Assembly (NCBI GenBank): GCA_009779335.1
Contig: WREM01000046.1
Coordinates: 1 to 7,351 of the forward strand
Reading direction: 5' to 3'
DNA: 7,351 nucleotides
Source: Streptococcaceae bacterium
GTDB taxonomy: Bacteria > Bacillota > Bacilli > Lactobacillales > Streptococcaceae
Within the stretch, counting starts at the first letter, position 1; each line of letters starts with the position of its first letter. The position numbers and the translations under genes were made by a program. Positions 1 through 5,979 of this stretch are shown here, piece by piece. The notes beneath the pieces are model-generated. The model did not search any database, was not told the origin of the DNA, and saw only the letters and a list, made by a program, of their open reading frames with translations.

Positions 1-1620
1 GAAAATCTATTAGAAAAACCTAAATCTTCAGATATGGGAGATATTGCCTTTCCTGCCTTTGCACTGGCAAAAGAATTGCACAAAGCCCCACAGGAAATTG
101 CCTCAGACATTGCTGAAAAAGCAAACAATACTGACTTTGAGAAGATCGTAGCCACAGGTCCTTACGTCAACTTCTTCCTTGATAAATCTGCTGTCGCTCA
201 TACTGTCCTTGCCGACATCATGACACAAGGGAAAGATTATGGAAGTCAAGACATGGGACAAGGTCAAAATGTACCTATTGATTTGTCTGCTCCAAACATC
301 GCTAAACCTTTCTCTATCGGTCATCTCCGCTCGACCGTTATTGGAGATGCACTCTCAAAAATCTATGAAAAAATGGGTTACAACACCATTAAAATCAATC
401 ACTTAGGAGATTGGGGGAAACAGTTCGGTTTACTCATCACTGCCTACAAGAAATACGGAGATGAAGCGACAATCACTGCCAATCCTATCGATGAACTCCT
501 CAAACTCTACGTTCAAATTAATACAGAAGCAAAAGAAGACCCAAGTATTGACGAAGAGGGACGTGCATGGTTTCTCAAAATGGAGCAAGGCGACGAGGAA
601 GCTCTCCGTATCTGGAAATGGTTTTCTGATGTCAGCTTGCTTGAATTCAACCGCATCTATGGCAAACTAAATATTGATTTTGACTATTTCACAGGGGAGT
701 CTTTCTACTCTGATAAGATGGATGCAGTCATCAAAGACCTTGAAGACAAGGGACTCCTCGAAGAATCTAAGGGAGCTTTAGTCGTCAATCTCGACAAGTA
801 CAACCTCAACCCTGCACTCATCAAGAAAACAGATGGAGCCACACTCTATATCACTCGTGATTTGGCTACCGCACTCTACCGTAAACAGACTTTTGATTTT
901 GTCAAATCCCTTTATGTCGTTGGTGGAGAGCAGGAAAACCACTTCAAACAACTCAAAGCTGTCCTCAAAGAAGCAGGATACGACTGGTCTGATCAAATGA
1001 CTCATGTTTCCTTTGGAATGGTGACACAGGGCGGGAAGAAATTCTCCACCCGTCGTGGACACGTGGTCAAACTTGAAACCACACTTGACGAAGCAGTCGA
1101 GCGTGCCCTTAACCAAATCAACCAAAAAAATCCTGATCTTACAAACAAAGAAGAAATCGCCCACCAAGTCGGTGTAGGAGCAGTCAAATTCTATGATTTG
1201 AAAACTGATCGCACCAACGGATACGACTTCAACCTTGAAGAAATGGTATCTTTTGAGGGAGAAACTGGACCTTATGTCCAATATGCTCACGCACGTATCT
1301 GCTCTATCCTGCGTAAAGCAAATTATTCTAAAGCTGATAATATCAAAGTTGACACAGTTGACAGCGAAAGCTGGGAAATCATCAAACTCCTTCAAGACTT
1401 TAGCCATGTAATCACAAGAGCTATGGACAAAAACGAACCCTCACTCATCGCCAAATACGCCATCAGCTTGGCTCAAGCCTTTAATAAATATTACGCTCAT
1501 GTACGTATCCTTGATGAAAACGAAGGTTTACAATCACGCTTAACACTTGCTGACGCTACAGCTACTGTACTCAAAGAAAGCTTACGACTTTTAGGCGTAG
1601 AAGCACCCGAAGAGATGTAA
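1..1620 (+). CDS. argS: Arginyl-tRNA synthetase, 5'-truncated by window edge
   Basis: This cytoplasmic class I aminoacyl-tRNA synthetase charges tRNA-Arg with arginine using ATP. The frame is open from base 1, and the ATG at 34 is internal (Met-Gly-Asp-Ile-Ala-Phe-Pro). By comparison with my recollection of the roughly 563-residue streptococcal enzyme, about 22-25 N-terminal residues are missing. The N-terminal Add1-like tRNA-binding region ends near YVNFFLDK. The HIGH signature appears as SPNIAKPFSIGHLRSTVIGD in streptococci and as APNIAKPFSIGHLRSTVIGD here. The second class I signature is the degenerate FSTRRGHVVKLE, which is normal for Gram-positive ArgRS. The C-terminal anticodon-binding helices include EGETGPYVQYAHAR and the end is LGVEAPEEM, the expected family terminus. 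It is a housekeeping gene, convergent with dpnB with a 40-bp gap, and has higher G+C than the restriction genes beside it. No frameshift is visible. Confidence 0.97.
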   Translation, partial: ENLLEKPKSSDMGDIAFPAFALAKELHKAPQEIASDIAEKANNTDFEKIVATGPYVNFFLDKSAVAHTVLADIMTQGKDYGSQDMGQGQNVPIDLSAPNIAKPFSIGHLRSTVIGDALSKIYEKMGYNTIKINHLGDWGKQFGLLITAYKKYGDEATITANPIDELLKLYVQINTEAKEDPSIDEEGRAWFLKMEQGDEEALRIWKWFSDVSLLEFNRIYGKLNIDFDYFTGESFYSDKMDAVIKDLEDKGLLEESKGALVVNLDKYNLNPALIKKTDGATLYITRDLATALYRKQTFDFVKSLYVVGGEQENHFKQLKAVLKEAGYDWSDQMTHVSFGMVTQGGKKFSTRRGHVVKLETTLDEAVERALNQINQKNPDLTNKEEIAHQVGVGAVKFYDLKTDRTNGYDFNLEEMVSFEGETGPYVQYAHARICSILRKANYSKADNIKVDTVDSESWEIIKLLQDFSHVITRAMDKNEPSLIAKYAISLAQAFNKYYAHVRILDENEGLQSRLTLADATATVLKESLRLLGVEAPEEM

Positions 1621-1632
1621 GAGAATTTATAG

Positions 1633-1662
1633 AAAATAGATCAGTTTATTGGTCTATTTTTT
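1633..1662 (+). terminator. Rho-independent terminator of argS, overlapping the dpnB stop codon
   Basis: An 11-bp stem (AAAATAGATCA at 1633-1643 with TGGTCTATTTT at 1650-1660, containing one T-G wobble) encloses a 6-nt loop and runs into a T tract. It begins 13 bp after the argS stop. The dpnB stop codon (1661-1663 on the minus strand) sits in the T tract. Read on the minus strand, the same hairpin has one A-C mismatch followed by TTTTC, so it may also terminate the restriction operon. Its loop-side arm contains a GATC (1639-1642). Confidence 0.85.
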
Positions 1663-1666
1663 ATTT
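1651..1666 (+). repeat. Left copy of 16-bp boundary repeat flanking the restriction cassette
   Basis: GGTCTATTTTTTATTT here is repeated exactly, in inverted orientation, at 4821-4836. It forms the 3' arm and T tract of the argS terminator and covers the last codons of dpnB. The two copies lie at the two outer edges of the restriction-modification genes. The sequence is T-rich, so chance and shared terminator function are alternatives. Confidence 0.6.
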
Positions 1667-2521
1667 CAAATTCCCTAATATTCCATTATCCAAGTCATTT
1701 ATATTATATAAATGTTCCAATACTTCAAAAGTCTCCTTTAAATTTTTCTTTGCTAAATTCCAACCTTTACCATCTGTAAACCAAACAAATTCTACATTAG
1801 GAATTGAACGAGTTTCTTCAGTAATCATTTTATAAGAACGAGCTGTTTCATTGAGCTTAGAACCACCACCTGAATAAAAATTGACTTCAATAAGATAGAC
1901 TGTGCTATTTGTTTTTATTACAAAATCAAATCGCTTTTGAGTATTTCCTTCATTTGTAATTGGAGATAAGTCCACACCAAATCTATCTTCAACTTCATTT
2001 TGATAAATTTCTTTAAACAGAGTTCTTTCCAACTGAAATCCTTGTTCTTCAAGATAACTTTGAACTAAATTTTCCATGGCATGACCTGTTCGATTTTTTC
2101 TGCCATTGCTATCTAACCCAACTTCTACTCCTGTTACATAATCATATAAATTAGCTACCAAATGGTTTTCTAACAAATTAAATATACCTGTATTTTCCAT
2201 AAAATCTGCATATTCATTGTCAGTATAGTCTCGTTTTCGAAAATTAAAATAATAATCTTTTTCAGGGTCTTTAATAATAATTGTATCCTTGATACGTTTT
2301 GCAATCAAAATAGGAATCACTTTTAATATCTCAGGATATTCTGCTAGTAATTTTAAAAAATCTTGACGAATATTTTTACTACTAATTAAACTATTCAGCA
2401 GATTTAACGGAATTTTGATTTTTTCTAAATTATTATAGACCTTAGGAAAATCTGTATAGTATATCCAGTCTGCAACTGTATCGGTCATTGTTTCTAACCA
2501 GTTTTTGAAATCTCTATTCAT
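1661..2521 (-). CDS. dpnB: DpnII/MboI-family type II restriction endonuclease (GATC)
   Basis: Predicted type II endonuclease that cleaves duplex DNA at unmethylated GATC. At 286 residues it is close to the 288 I recall for R.DpnII. It shares long recognisable stretches with that protein: MTDTVADW near residue 12, YYTDFPKVY at 21-29, YVTGVEVG at 128-135, GRKNRTG at 140-146 and KRFDFVIK at 196-203. It also has LIEVNFYSGGGSKLNETAR from about residue 210. The likely catalytic centre is a PD-(D/E)XK variant using Glu150, Asp199 and Glu212-Val-Asn214, with asparagine where lysine is usual. I recall this substitution in R.DpnII itself, so it is not a defect. The ATG overlaps the preceding gene's stop by 8 bases (ATGAATAG), implying translational coupling, and the site upstream is a purine run (AGAAAGAGAGAGAA). 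It is the last gene of the operon and is very A+T-rich (25% G+C in one counted 60-base line). Confidence 0.93.
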   Translation of the reverse strand: MNRDFKNWLETMTDTVADWIYYTDFPKVYNNLEKIKIPLNLLNSLISSKNIRQDFLKLLAEYPEILKVIPILIAKRIKDTIIIKDPEKDYYFNFRKRDYTDNEYADFMENTGIFNLLENHLVANLYDYVTGVEVGLDSNGRKNRTGHAMENLVQSYLEEQGFQLERTLFKEIYQNEVEDRFGVDLSPITNEGNTQKRFDFVIKTNSTVYLIEVNFYSGGGSKLNETARSYKMITEETRSIPNVEFVWFTDGKGWNLAKKNLKETFEVLEHLYNINDLDNGILGNLK

Positions 2522-3107
2522 TTCTCTCTCTTTCTGGAGTAGGGAGTCCTAATTTTTTCAAAGGTATATAGTCGAAATAATAGTATGCACCTACTGAAAG
2601 AATATAGTCGAACATATCTTTATAGACTGGCTTATCCCACCAAGATCTATTGAATAAGTACATAAATTCAATTTCTTTATTTAATGGGGCAAATAATTTT
2701 TTGTACTGTATCATTTTAAAATGAACAGTTTGTGGTTTCTCATCAACACTACCTGTCCCTTCTTGCCATTTCTTCTCAATGATATGAACAGTATTTTTAG
2801 AAATCACAAAAATAGAATCATCTGGAAGTAGTTTTTTGCTAATAATAGATTGATAATCATGCCCTATTTCATCAAAATATCGATAAAGTCCATTTTGTTG
2901 AAAAATTTCCCCAACCTCTTTTTCCTCAAAAAGAACCTTCCACCTAAATTGTTTTTTCCATTTTTTCTTCTTAGTTTTTAATTGTACATAGTCATTATCA
3001 ATGATTGTATATCCCTTTAAAGAGTGAAGAAACGTTGCCAAATCTGTATTTTTTTCAAACACTGCTCCTGTTTGTGTGTTTTCTCCACCTAATCCGCCTT
3101 TTTTCAT
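2514..3107 (-). CDS. Predicted PD-(D/E)XK restriction endonuclease, extra member of the DpnII-type cassette
   Basis: This 197-residue protein is not part of the classical dpnM-dpnA-dpnB cassette. It starts with a glycine-rich GGLGG (4-8) followed by TQTG and Phe17-Glu18, an N-terminal pattern seen in many small restriction enzymes. A nuclease core follows: LLPDD (93-97) supplies a PD motif, and IIEKKWQEGTGSVDEK (109-124) supplies Glu111-x-Lys113, Gln115 and a GSVDEK tail. The likely catalytic residues are Glu18, Asp96, Glu111 and Lys113. A lysine-rich stretch at 44-57 could contact DNA. There is no signal peptide or membrane segment. The gene overlaps dpnA by ATGA at its start and dpnB by 8 bases at its end, with GGAGAG about 9 nt upstream. 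The nuclease fold is a firm reading of the motifs. The target is unknown: it may also be GATC, giving two endonucleases on one site, or a different DNA form. I do not recognise a named homologue. Confidence 0.8.
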   Translation of the reverse strand: MKKGGLGGENTQTGAVFEKNTDLATFLHSLKGYTIIDNDYVQLKTKKKKWKKQFRWKVLFEEKEVGEIFQQNGLYRYFDEIGHDYQSIISKKLLPDDSIFVISKNTVHIIEKKWQEGTGSVDEKPQTVHFKMIQYKKLFAPLNKEIEFMYLFNRSWWDKPVYKDMFDYILSVGAYYYFDYIPLKKLGLPTPERERNE

Positions 3108-3868
3108 TTTATACTACTCTCCAATCTTTTAACAGCTATATCTAAATATTCTTGTTCTTTGTCAATTCCAATAAATTTGCGTTCCAATTTCTGAGCAACT
3201 GCTCCTGTTGTACCACTACCTACAAAAGGGTCTAAAATATAATCTCCCTTCTTAGTGCTAGCTAGTATTATACGTTCAAGTAAATATTCAGGTTTTTGGG
3301 TGGGGTGCTTCCCTGCCCATTTTTCTGATTTTTTAGTTAATCCACCTATCCAAACATCTTTCATCTGCTTATTATCGTTAATTTCTTTCATCAAATCATA
3401 GTTAAAATAATGTCTGGCTTTTTTGTCATCTTTTCTCGCCCATAGAATTGTTTCAGTAGAGTGAGTGAAATAACGACAGGATAAATTAGGGGCAGGATTA
3501 GTTTTTTGCCAAGTGATATTATTTAATATCTTAAATCCTTCTTGCTCTAACGCCATTCCAACAGAATAAATGTTGTGGAAAGAACCTGAAATCCAAATTG
3601 TTCCATTGGGTTTTAAAATTGGTTTTATCAAATTTATCCATTTGCGGTTAAATTCATGCTTTGCATCAAGCGATTCTATTTTATCCCAATCTCCTTTATC
3701 AACTGAGACCACTTTTCCACCTGAATTTGACATCCCTCCATTACTTAGAAAGTATGGTGGGTCTGCAAATATCATATCCATACTTTCTGATTTCATATCC
3801 TTCAAAAAATCAAAAGAATCAGCATGAATAAGAATAGAATTACCTTTTTTATAATATGGTTTTGTCAT
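3104..3868 (-). CDS. dpnA: DpnA-type adenine-N6 DNA methyltransferase (GATC, acts also on single-stranded DNA)
   Basis: S-adenosylmethionine-dependent methyltransferase of 254 residues. Motif order is that of the beta class: the catalytic DPPY (36-39, in FADPPYFLSNGG) comes first, and the AdoMet-binding DPFVGSGTT (213-221) is near the C-terminus. GKHPTQKPEYLLERII is also typical. It closely matches my recollection of pneumococcal M.DpnA, a GATC methylase that also modifies single-stranded DNA and so protects incoming transforming DNA. The ATG at 3868 has a strong GGAGGTG 5 nt upstream. I recall the pneumococcal protein having about 12 more N-terminal residues ending in KYGGVL. Here the in-frame codons upstream encode YKYGGVN, but they meet a TGA with no start codon between, so only the short form is possible. 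It lies 28 bp after dpnM and overlaps the small nuclease by 4 bases. Confidence 0.94.
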   Translation of the reverse strand: MTKPYYKKGNSILIHADSFDFLKDMKSESMDMIFADPPYFLSNGGMSNSGGKVVSVDKGDWDKIESLDAKHEFNRKWINLIKPILKPNGTIWISGSFHNIYSVGMALEQEGFKILNNITWQKTNPAPNLSCRYFTHSTETILWARKDDKKARHYFNYDLMKEINDNKQMKDVWIGGLTKKSEKWAGKHPTQKPEYLLERIILASTKKGDYILDPFVGSGTTGAVAQKLERKFIGIDKEQEYLDIAVKRLESSIK

Positions 3869-3873
3869 ATTTA

Positions 3874-3880
3874 CACCTCC
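3874..3880 (-). promoter_or_regulatory. Strong ribosome binding site fixing the dpnA start
   Basis: GGAGGTG lies 5 nt before the dpnA ATG. It is better than the sites of the downstream genes and lets dpnA be translated independently of dpnM, which fits separate transcription from the element just upstream. Confidence 0.8.
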
Positions 3881-3887
3881 ATACTTA

Positions 3888-3895
3888 TATACGTA
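3888..3895 (-). promoter_or_regulatory. Possible SigX competence box (com-box) for dpnA
   Basis: TACGTATA on the minus strand differs by one base from the streptococcal com-box TACGAATA. It lies directly after the dpnM stop and 19 nt before the dpnA ATG, leaving room for a short leader containing the GGAGGTG site. In S. pneumoniae, dpnA is known as a late competence gene with its own promoter at this place. The single mismatch falls inside the CGAATA core, so activity is uncertain. Chance 7-of-8 matches do occur elsewhere in the window (for example GACGAATA at 2365-2372). Confidence 0.45.
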
Positions 3896-3896
3896 A

Positions 3897-4763
3897 TTAA
3901 ATGCGATTTGTCACAATTAATTCTTTAATTTTTTTTCGACTAGATGATTTTGCTCCATTTGCTCTTACAACTTCAACTTCATGAATCTCAAAAATTTTCT
4001 TGTCTGAGTAAAGTTCATAGACTAATGGACTTGAAGAATTTGATAAAATAACATTAATTTCTTTTTTATGTAAAACCTTTGCCAAATCTCTTAATCTTAC
4101 CTGTTCTTCATATGAAAAGCCTTCATGTGTGTATGAAGTGAATGAACTTGTTTCATTTAGTGGAATATATGGTGGGTCAAAATAAACTAAATCTCCTTTT
4201 TTAGCATTTTTGACCGCTTGTTCAAAATCTCCACAAAGAATTTCAATATTATTCTCATTAAGATATTCACTAATATTATAAATTAGCTCCTCATCTACAA
4301 TTCTAGGGTTTTTATATTTTCCATAAGGAACATTAAATTGATTTTTTGCGTTTACTCTGTACAAACCATTAAAATTTACTCTGAGCATATACATCAGACG
4401 AGCTGCACGTTCTACATCTTTCATTTCTTCTAAATAACCATTGCGATCTAACTCTCGAACTTCAAAATAATATTTTTCGTCATCATTTTTTTTATGATTT
4501 TTTAATGCGTCAATTAACTCTCTAGGATTATTTTTGATTTGTATATAGGCATTTATCAACTCTTCATTATAATCATTAATAACTGCATTTTCAGGAGCTA
4601 AATCAAAAAACAAAGCTCCTCCACCAATAAAAGGTTCATAATACGTATTATATTTTTCTGGAAGAAGCCCATGGAGGACAGATAATAATTTTCTTTTCCC
4701 TCCCGTCCATTTTGTAAATGGTTGTAGATTATGGAATTTTAGTTTTTCTTTCTCGTGTTCCAT
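3897..4763 (-). CDS. dpnM: DpnM-type (Dam-like) adenine-N6 DNA methyltransferase, GATC
   Basis: Methylates the adenine of GATC in duplex DNA, protecting the host from the cognate endonuclease. It has 288 residues, close to the 284 I recall for M.DpnII. The order of motifs is that of the alpha (Dam) class: FTKWTGGKRKLL (16-27), the AdoMet-binding PFIGGGALFF (44-53), RVNFNGLYRVN (128-138) with FNVPYG (143-148), the catalytic DPPY (196-199) in GDLVYFDPPYIPL, FTSYTHEGFS, and a C-terminal NGAKSSSR. The start at 4763 is supported by AAGGGGAAG 3 nt upstream and by an extended -10 promoter just before that. It is the first gene of the four-gene operon, so methylase is made before nuclease. There is no controller (C) protein gene nearby. 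Base composition is low in G+C (28% in one counted 60-base line). Confidence 0.95.
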   Translation of the reverse strand: MEHEKEKLKFHNLQPFTKWTGGKRKLLSVLHGLLPEKYNTYYEPFIGGGALFFDLAPENAVINDYNEELINAYIQIKNNPRELIDALKNHKKNDDEKYYFEVRELDRNGYLEEMKDVERAARLMYMLRVNFNGLYRVNAKNQFNVPYGKYKNPRIVDEELIYNISEYLNENNIEILCGDFEQAVKNAKKGDLVYFDPPYIPLNETSSFTSYTHEGFSYEEQVRLRDLAKVLHKKEINVILSNSSSPLVYELYSDKKIFEIHEVEVVRANGAKSSSRKKIKELIVTNRI

Positions 4764-4766
4764 TTT

Positions 4767-4775
4767 CTTCCCCTT
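4767..4775 (-). promoter_or_regulatory. Ribosome binding site of dpnM
   Basis: AAGGGGAAG on the minus strand lies just before the ATG at 4763. It is the reason for choosing this start, since no upstream in-frame start has a comparable site. Confidence 0.7.
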
Positions 4776-4789
4776 GTTTTATTTATTTA

Positions 4790-4798
4790 ATTATAGCA
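4790..4798 (-). promoter_or_regulatory. Extended -10 promoter of the restriction-modification operon
   Basis: TGCTATAAT on the minus strand is a perfect TG-n-TATAAT extended -10 element ending 26 bp before the dpnM ATG, predicting a leader of roughly 20 nt. No good -35 hexamer lies 16-18 bp upstream. The surrounding 14 bases (AATTATAGCATATT on the plus strand, 4789-4802) are identical to those of the glycosyltransferase promoter at 7122-7135. Confidence 0.75.
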
Positions 4799-4800
4799 TA

Positions 4801-4820
4801 TTTACACACAGTAAATTTAC
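4801..4820. promoter_or_regulatory. Symmetric possible operator upstream of dpnM
   Basis: Two overlapping dyads occupy the region where a -35 element would lie. One is TTTAC-N5-GTAAA (4801-4815) and the other is the perfect palindrome GTAAATTTAC (4811-4820). A protein bound here would overlap RNA polymerase at the dpnM promoter. Candidate binders are one of the methylases acting as autoregulator or a host repressor. Both are inference, and A+T-rich DNA yields short palindromes by chance. Confidence 0.35.
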
Positions 4821-4836
4821 AAATAAAAAATAGACC
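4821..4836 (-). repeat. Right copy of 16-bp boundary repeat
   Basis: Read on the minus strand this is GGTCTATTTTTTATTT, identical to 1651-1666. It lies 58 bp upstream of the dpnM start, at the outer edge of the restriction module, and is part of the hairpin at 4824-4851. Confidence 0.6.
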
Positions 4837-4851
4837 TATTCGTCTTTTTTT
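4824..4851 (-). terminator. Hairpin terminator-like sequence facing rhuM, related to the argS terminator
   Basis: On the minus strand, AGAC and GTCT pair around a GAATAG loop, flanked by A and T tracts with one bulged base and followed by ATTTTTT. This would stop transcription arriving from rhuM before the dpnM promoter. Read on the plus strand it aligns with the argS terminator: AAAATAGA, one T/C change, C, a 4-base gap, TATT, one change, GTCT, a 1-base gap, then a T run. The short stem makes it a weaker terminator than that at 1633-1662. Confidence 0.45.
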
Positions 4852-4981
4852 CTCTCTTTTATGCTTCATCTGTGCTTGGATATTGCTTTGTACATCTTTC
4901 TTTTCCCAGATTTGTAATTCCCATGGAAAATAAAAATTACTCTGACTTAGTTTTCTCATCTCTCTCAACAGTAATTAAAAA
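4852..4981. other. Intergenic stretch between the restriction operon and rhuM
   Basis: This holds no gene that I can support. A 61-codon minus-strand frame (4783-4968) begins at a TTG and runs through the hairpin, operator and promoter sequences, so it is unlikely to be translated. The stretch could be leftover DNA from the insertion of the cassette. Confidence 0.5.
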
Positions 4982-5974
4982 TCATTTGTTTTCCTTTTTT
5001 GCTAAGCCATCAATATTCTTAATTTCCTGCAGATAGTCCTTCTCTACTTGAGAGAGTGTCTTTTGTTTATATTTCTTGTACTCCGACTCTACTTTTTCAT
5101 CTTTTTCCTGAGTAGAGATGCTTCCTGCATTTTCTAAGATTTTTTCACCTGTGGCTTGGAGGATATTGTTGACATGGATAACCCAATCTTTCATGGTCAT
5201 GACCGTCTGACGATTGGCTTGACGTTCCGCAAAGTCTAAATATCCTGATACCAGTTGATTGAGTCCTTTGAGTTCTTCTTCATTCAGATAGTTTTTTGCT
5301 ACCTTGGCTTCATTGAGTGTAGGAAGTTCACCTTTGAATGTCTGTAATCCCAAGAAATCCTTGTCGCTGTCTATGCGATTGACAACCAACTCACTTGCTG
5401 TATGTTGGTGGATAGCAAAGTGCATTTTATTTTGTACCGTAGCAAAAAATTCAGAAGCTTCTTTTGCTTTACTGTTATAATCGCTACTTGTCGCAAATAA
5501 ATCCAAAACTTGACGATAGAATACTTTCTCACTAGAGCGGATATCTCGGATACGGTCTAATAACTCTTTGAAATAATCTCCTCCACCAAGATTTTTCAAC
5601 CGCTCATCATCCATGACAAAACCCTTTTCAAGGTATTCCTTAAGAACCGTTGTAGCATAGCGACGGAACTGAATCCCTCGAGTAGAACGCACACGATAAC
5701 CTATAGCTAGAATCATATCAAGGTTGTAATAAGTGATTGACCTAGAAACCTCACGATTACCCTCTTTTTGAACTGTTAAGGAATCCTTAACAGTTGAAAT
5801 TTTATCAAGCTCCTTATCATCCAAAATATTCTTGACATGAAGGCTGACATTATTTTTGCTTGTCTGAAATAATTCAGCAATTTCATTTTGGGATAGCCAA
5901 GCCGTCCCCTCATTGAGTCGAAGTTCGACTTTGCTCAGTCCATCTTCTGTATTATAGATTACGATTTCGTCCAT
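4982..5974 (-). CDS. rhuM: RhuM-family protein, intact
   Basis: Member of the RhuM family, named after a gene of a Salmonella pathogenicity island. Its biochemical role is unsettled. Homologues are often found near restriction systems and other accessory DNA. The N-terminal part looks DNA-binding: AWLSQNEIAELFQTSKNNVS (25-44) is a helix-turn-helix-like segment, followed by YYNLDMILAIGYRVRSTRG (82-100) and FRRYATTVLKEYL (103-115). The middle carries the family signature HFAIHQHTASELVVNRID (185-202), and residues 285-330 are charged and probably coiled. There is no signal peptide. I chose the ATG at 5974 (330 residues) because AAAGGAG lies 5 nt before it. An ATG at 5989 would precede this site and add only MKGEK. 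Unlike the restriction genes, its composition (about 43% G+C in one counted line) matches the flanks, so it need not have arrived with them. Confidence 0.88.
   Translation of the reverse strand: MDEIVIYNTEDGLSKVELRLNEGTAWLSQNEIAELFQTSKNNVSLHVKNILDDKELDKISTVKDSLTVQKEGNREVSRSITYYNLDMILAIGYRVRSTRGIQFRRYATTVLKEYLEKGFVMDDERLKNLGGGDYFKELLDRIRDIRSSEKVFYRQVLDLFATSSDYNSKAKEASEFFATVQNKMHFAIHQHTASELVVNRIDSDKDFLGLQTFKGELPTLNEAKVAKNYLNEEELKGLNQLVSGYLDFAERQANRQTVMTMKDWVIHVNNILQATGEKILENAGSISTQEKDEKVESEYKKYKQKTLSQVEKDYLQEIKNIDGLAKKENK
5771..5795. repeat. 25-bp palindrome inside rhuM
   Basis: AACTGTTAAGGA (5771-5782) and TCCTTAACAGTT (5784-5795) are perfect 12-bp inverted arms around a single A. They encode the Thr-Val-Lys-Asp-Ser-Leu-Thr-Val stretch near residues 61-68, about 180-200 bp into the gene. 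It could be a protein-binding site or could form a very stable mRNA hairpin. Confidence 0.8.
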
Positions 5975-5979
5975 TTTTT

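Noticed and set aside
778..1407. Long minus-strand open frame opposite argS (209 codons)
   Set aside because: It is antisense to a clearly conserved synthetase gene, has no ribosome binding site or recognisable domain, and arises from the codon bias of argS.
2019..2072. Missing lysine in the DpnB nuclease motif and the odd KMSKS of ArgS as signs of inactivation
   Set aside because: The Glu-Val-Asn of DpnB is what I recall in R.DpnII itself, and a degenerate KMSKS is normal for Gram-positive ArgRS, so neither indicates a defect.
3750..4190. Similar TATGGTGGGTC sequences in dpnA and dpnM
   Set aside because: They are not a DNA repeat of interest. Both encode the DPPY catalytic motif of the two methylases.
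4718..4933. Plus-strand 71-codon hydrophobic frame
   Set aside because: It overlaps the dpnM start and promoter on the opposite strand and lacks a ribosome binding site. Its apparent hydrophobicity follows from T-rich DNA.
4783..4968. Minus-strand 61-codon frame upstream of dpnM
   Set aside because: It starts at TTG and runs through a hairpin, the symmetric operator and the dpnM promoter. The peptide has no recognisable family features.
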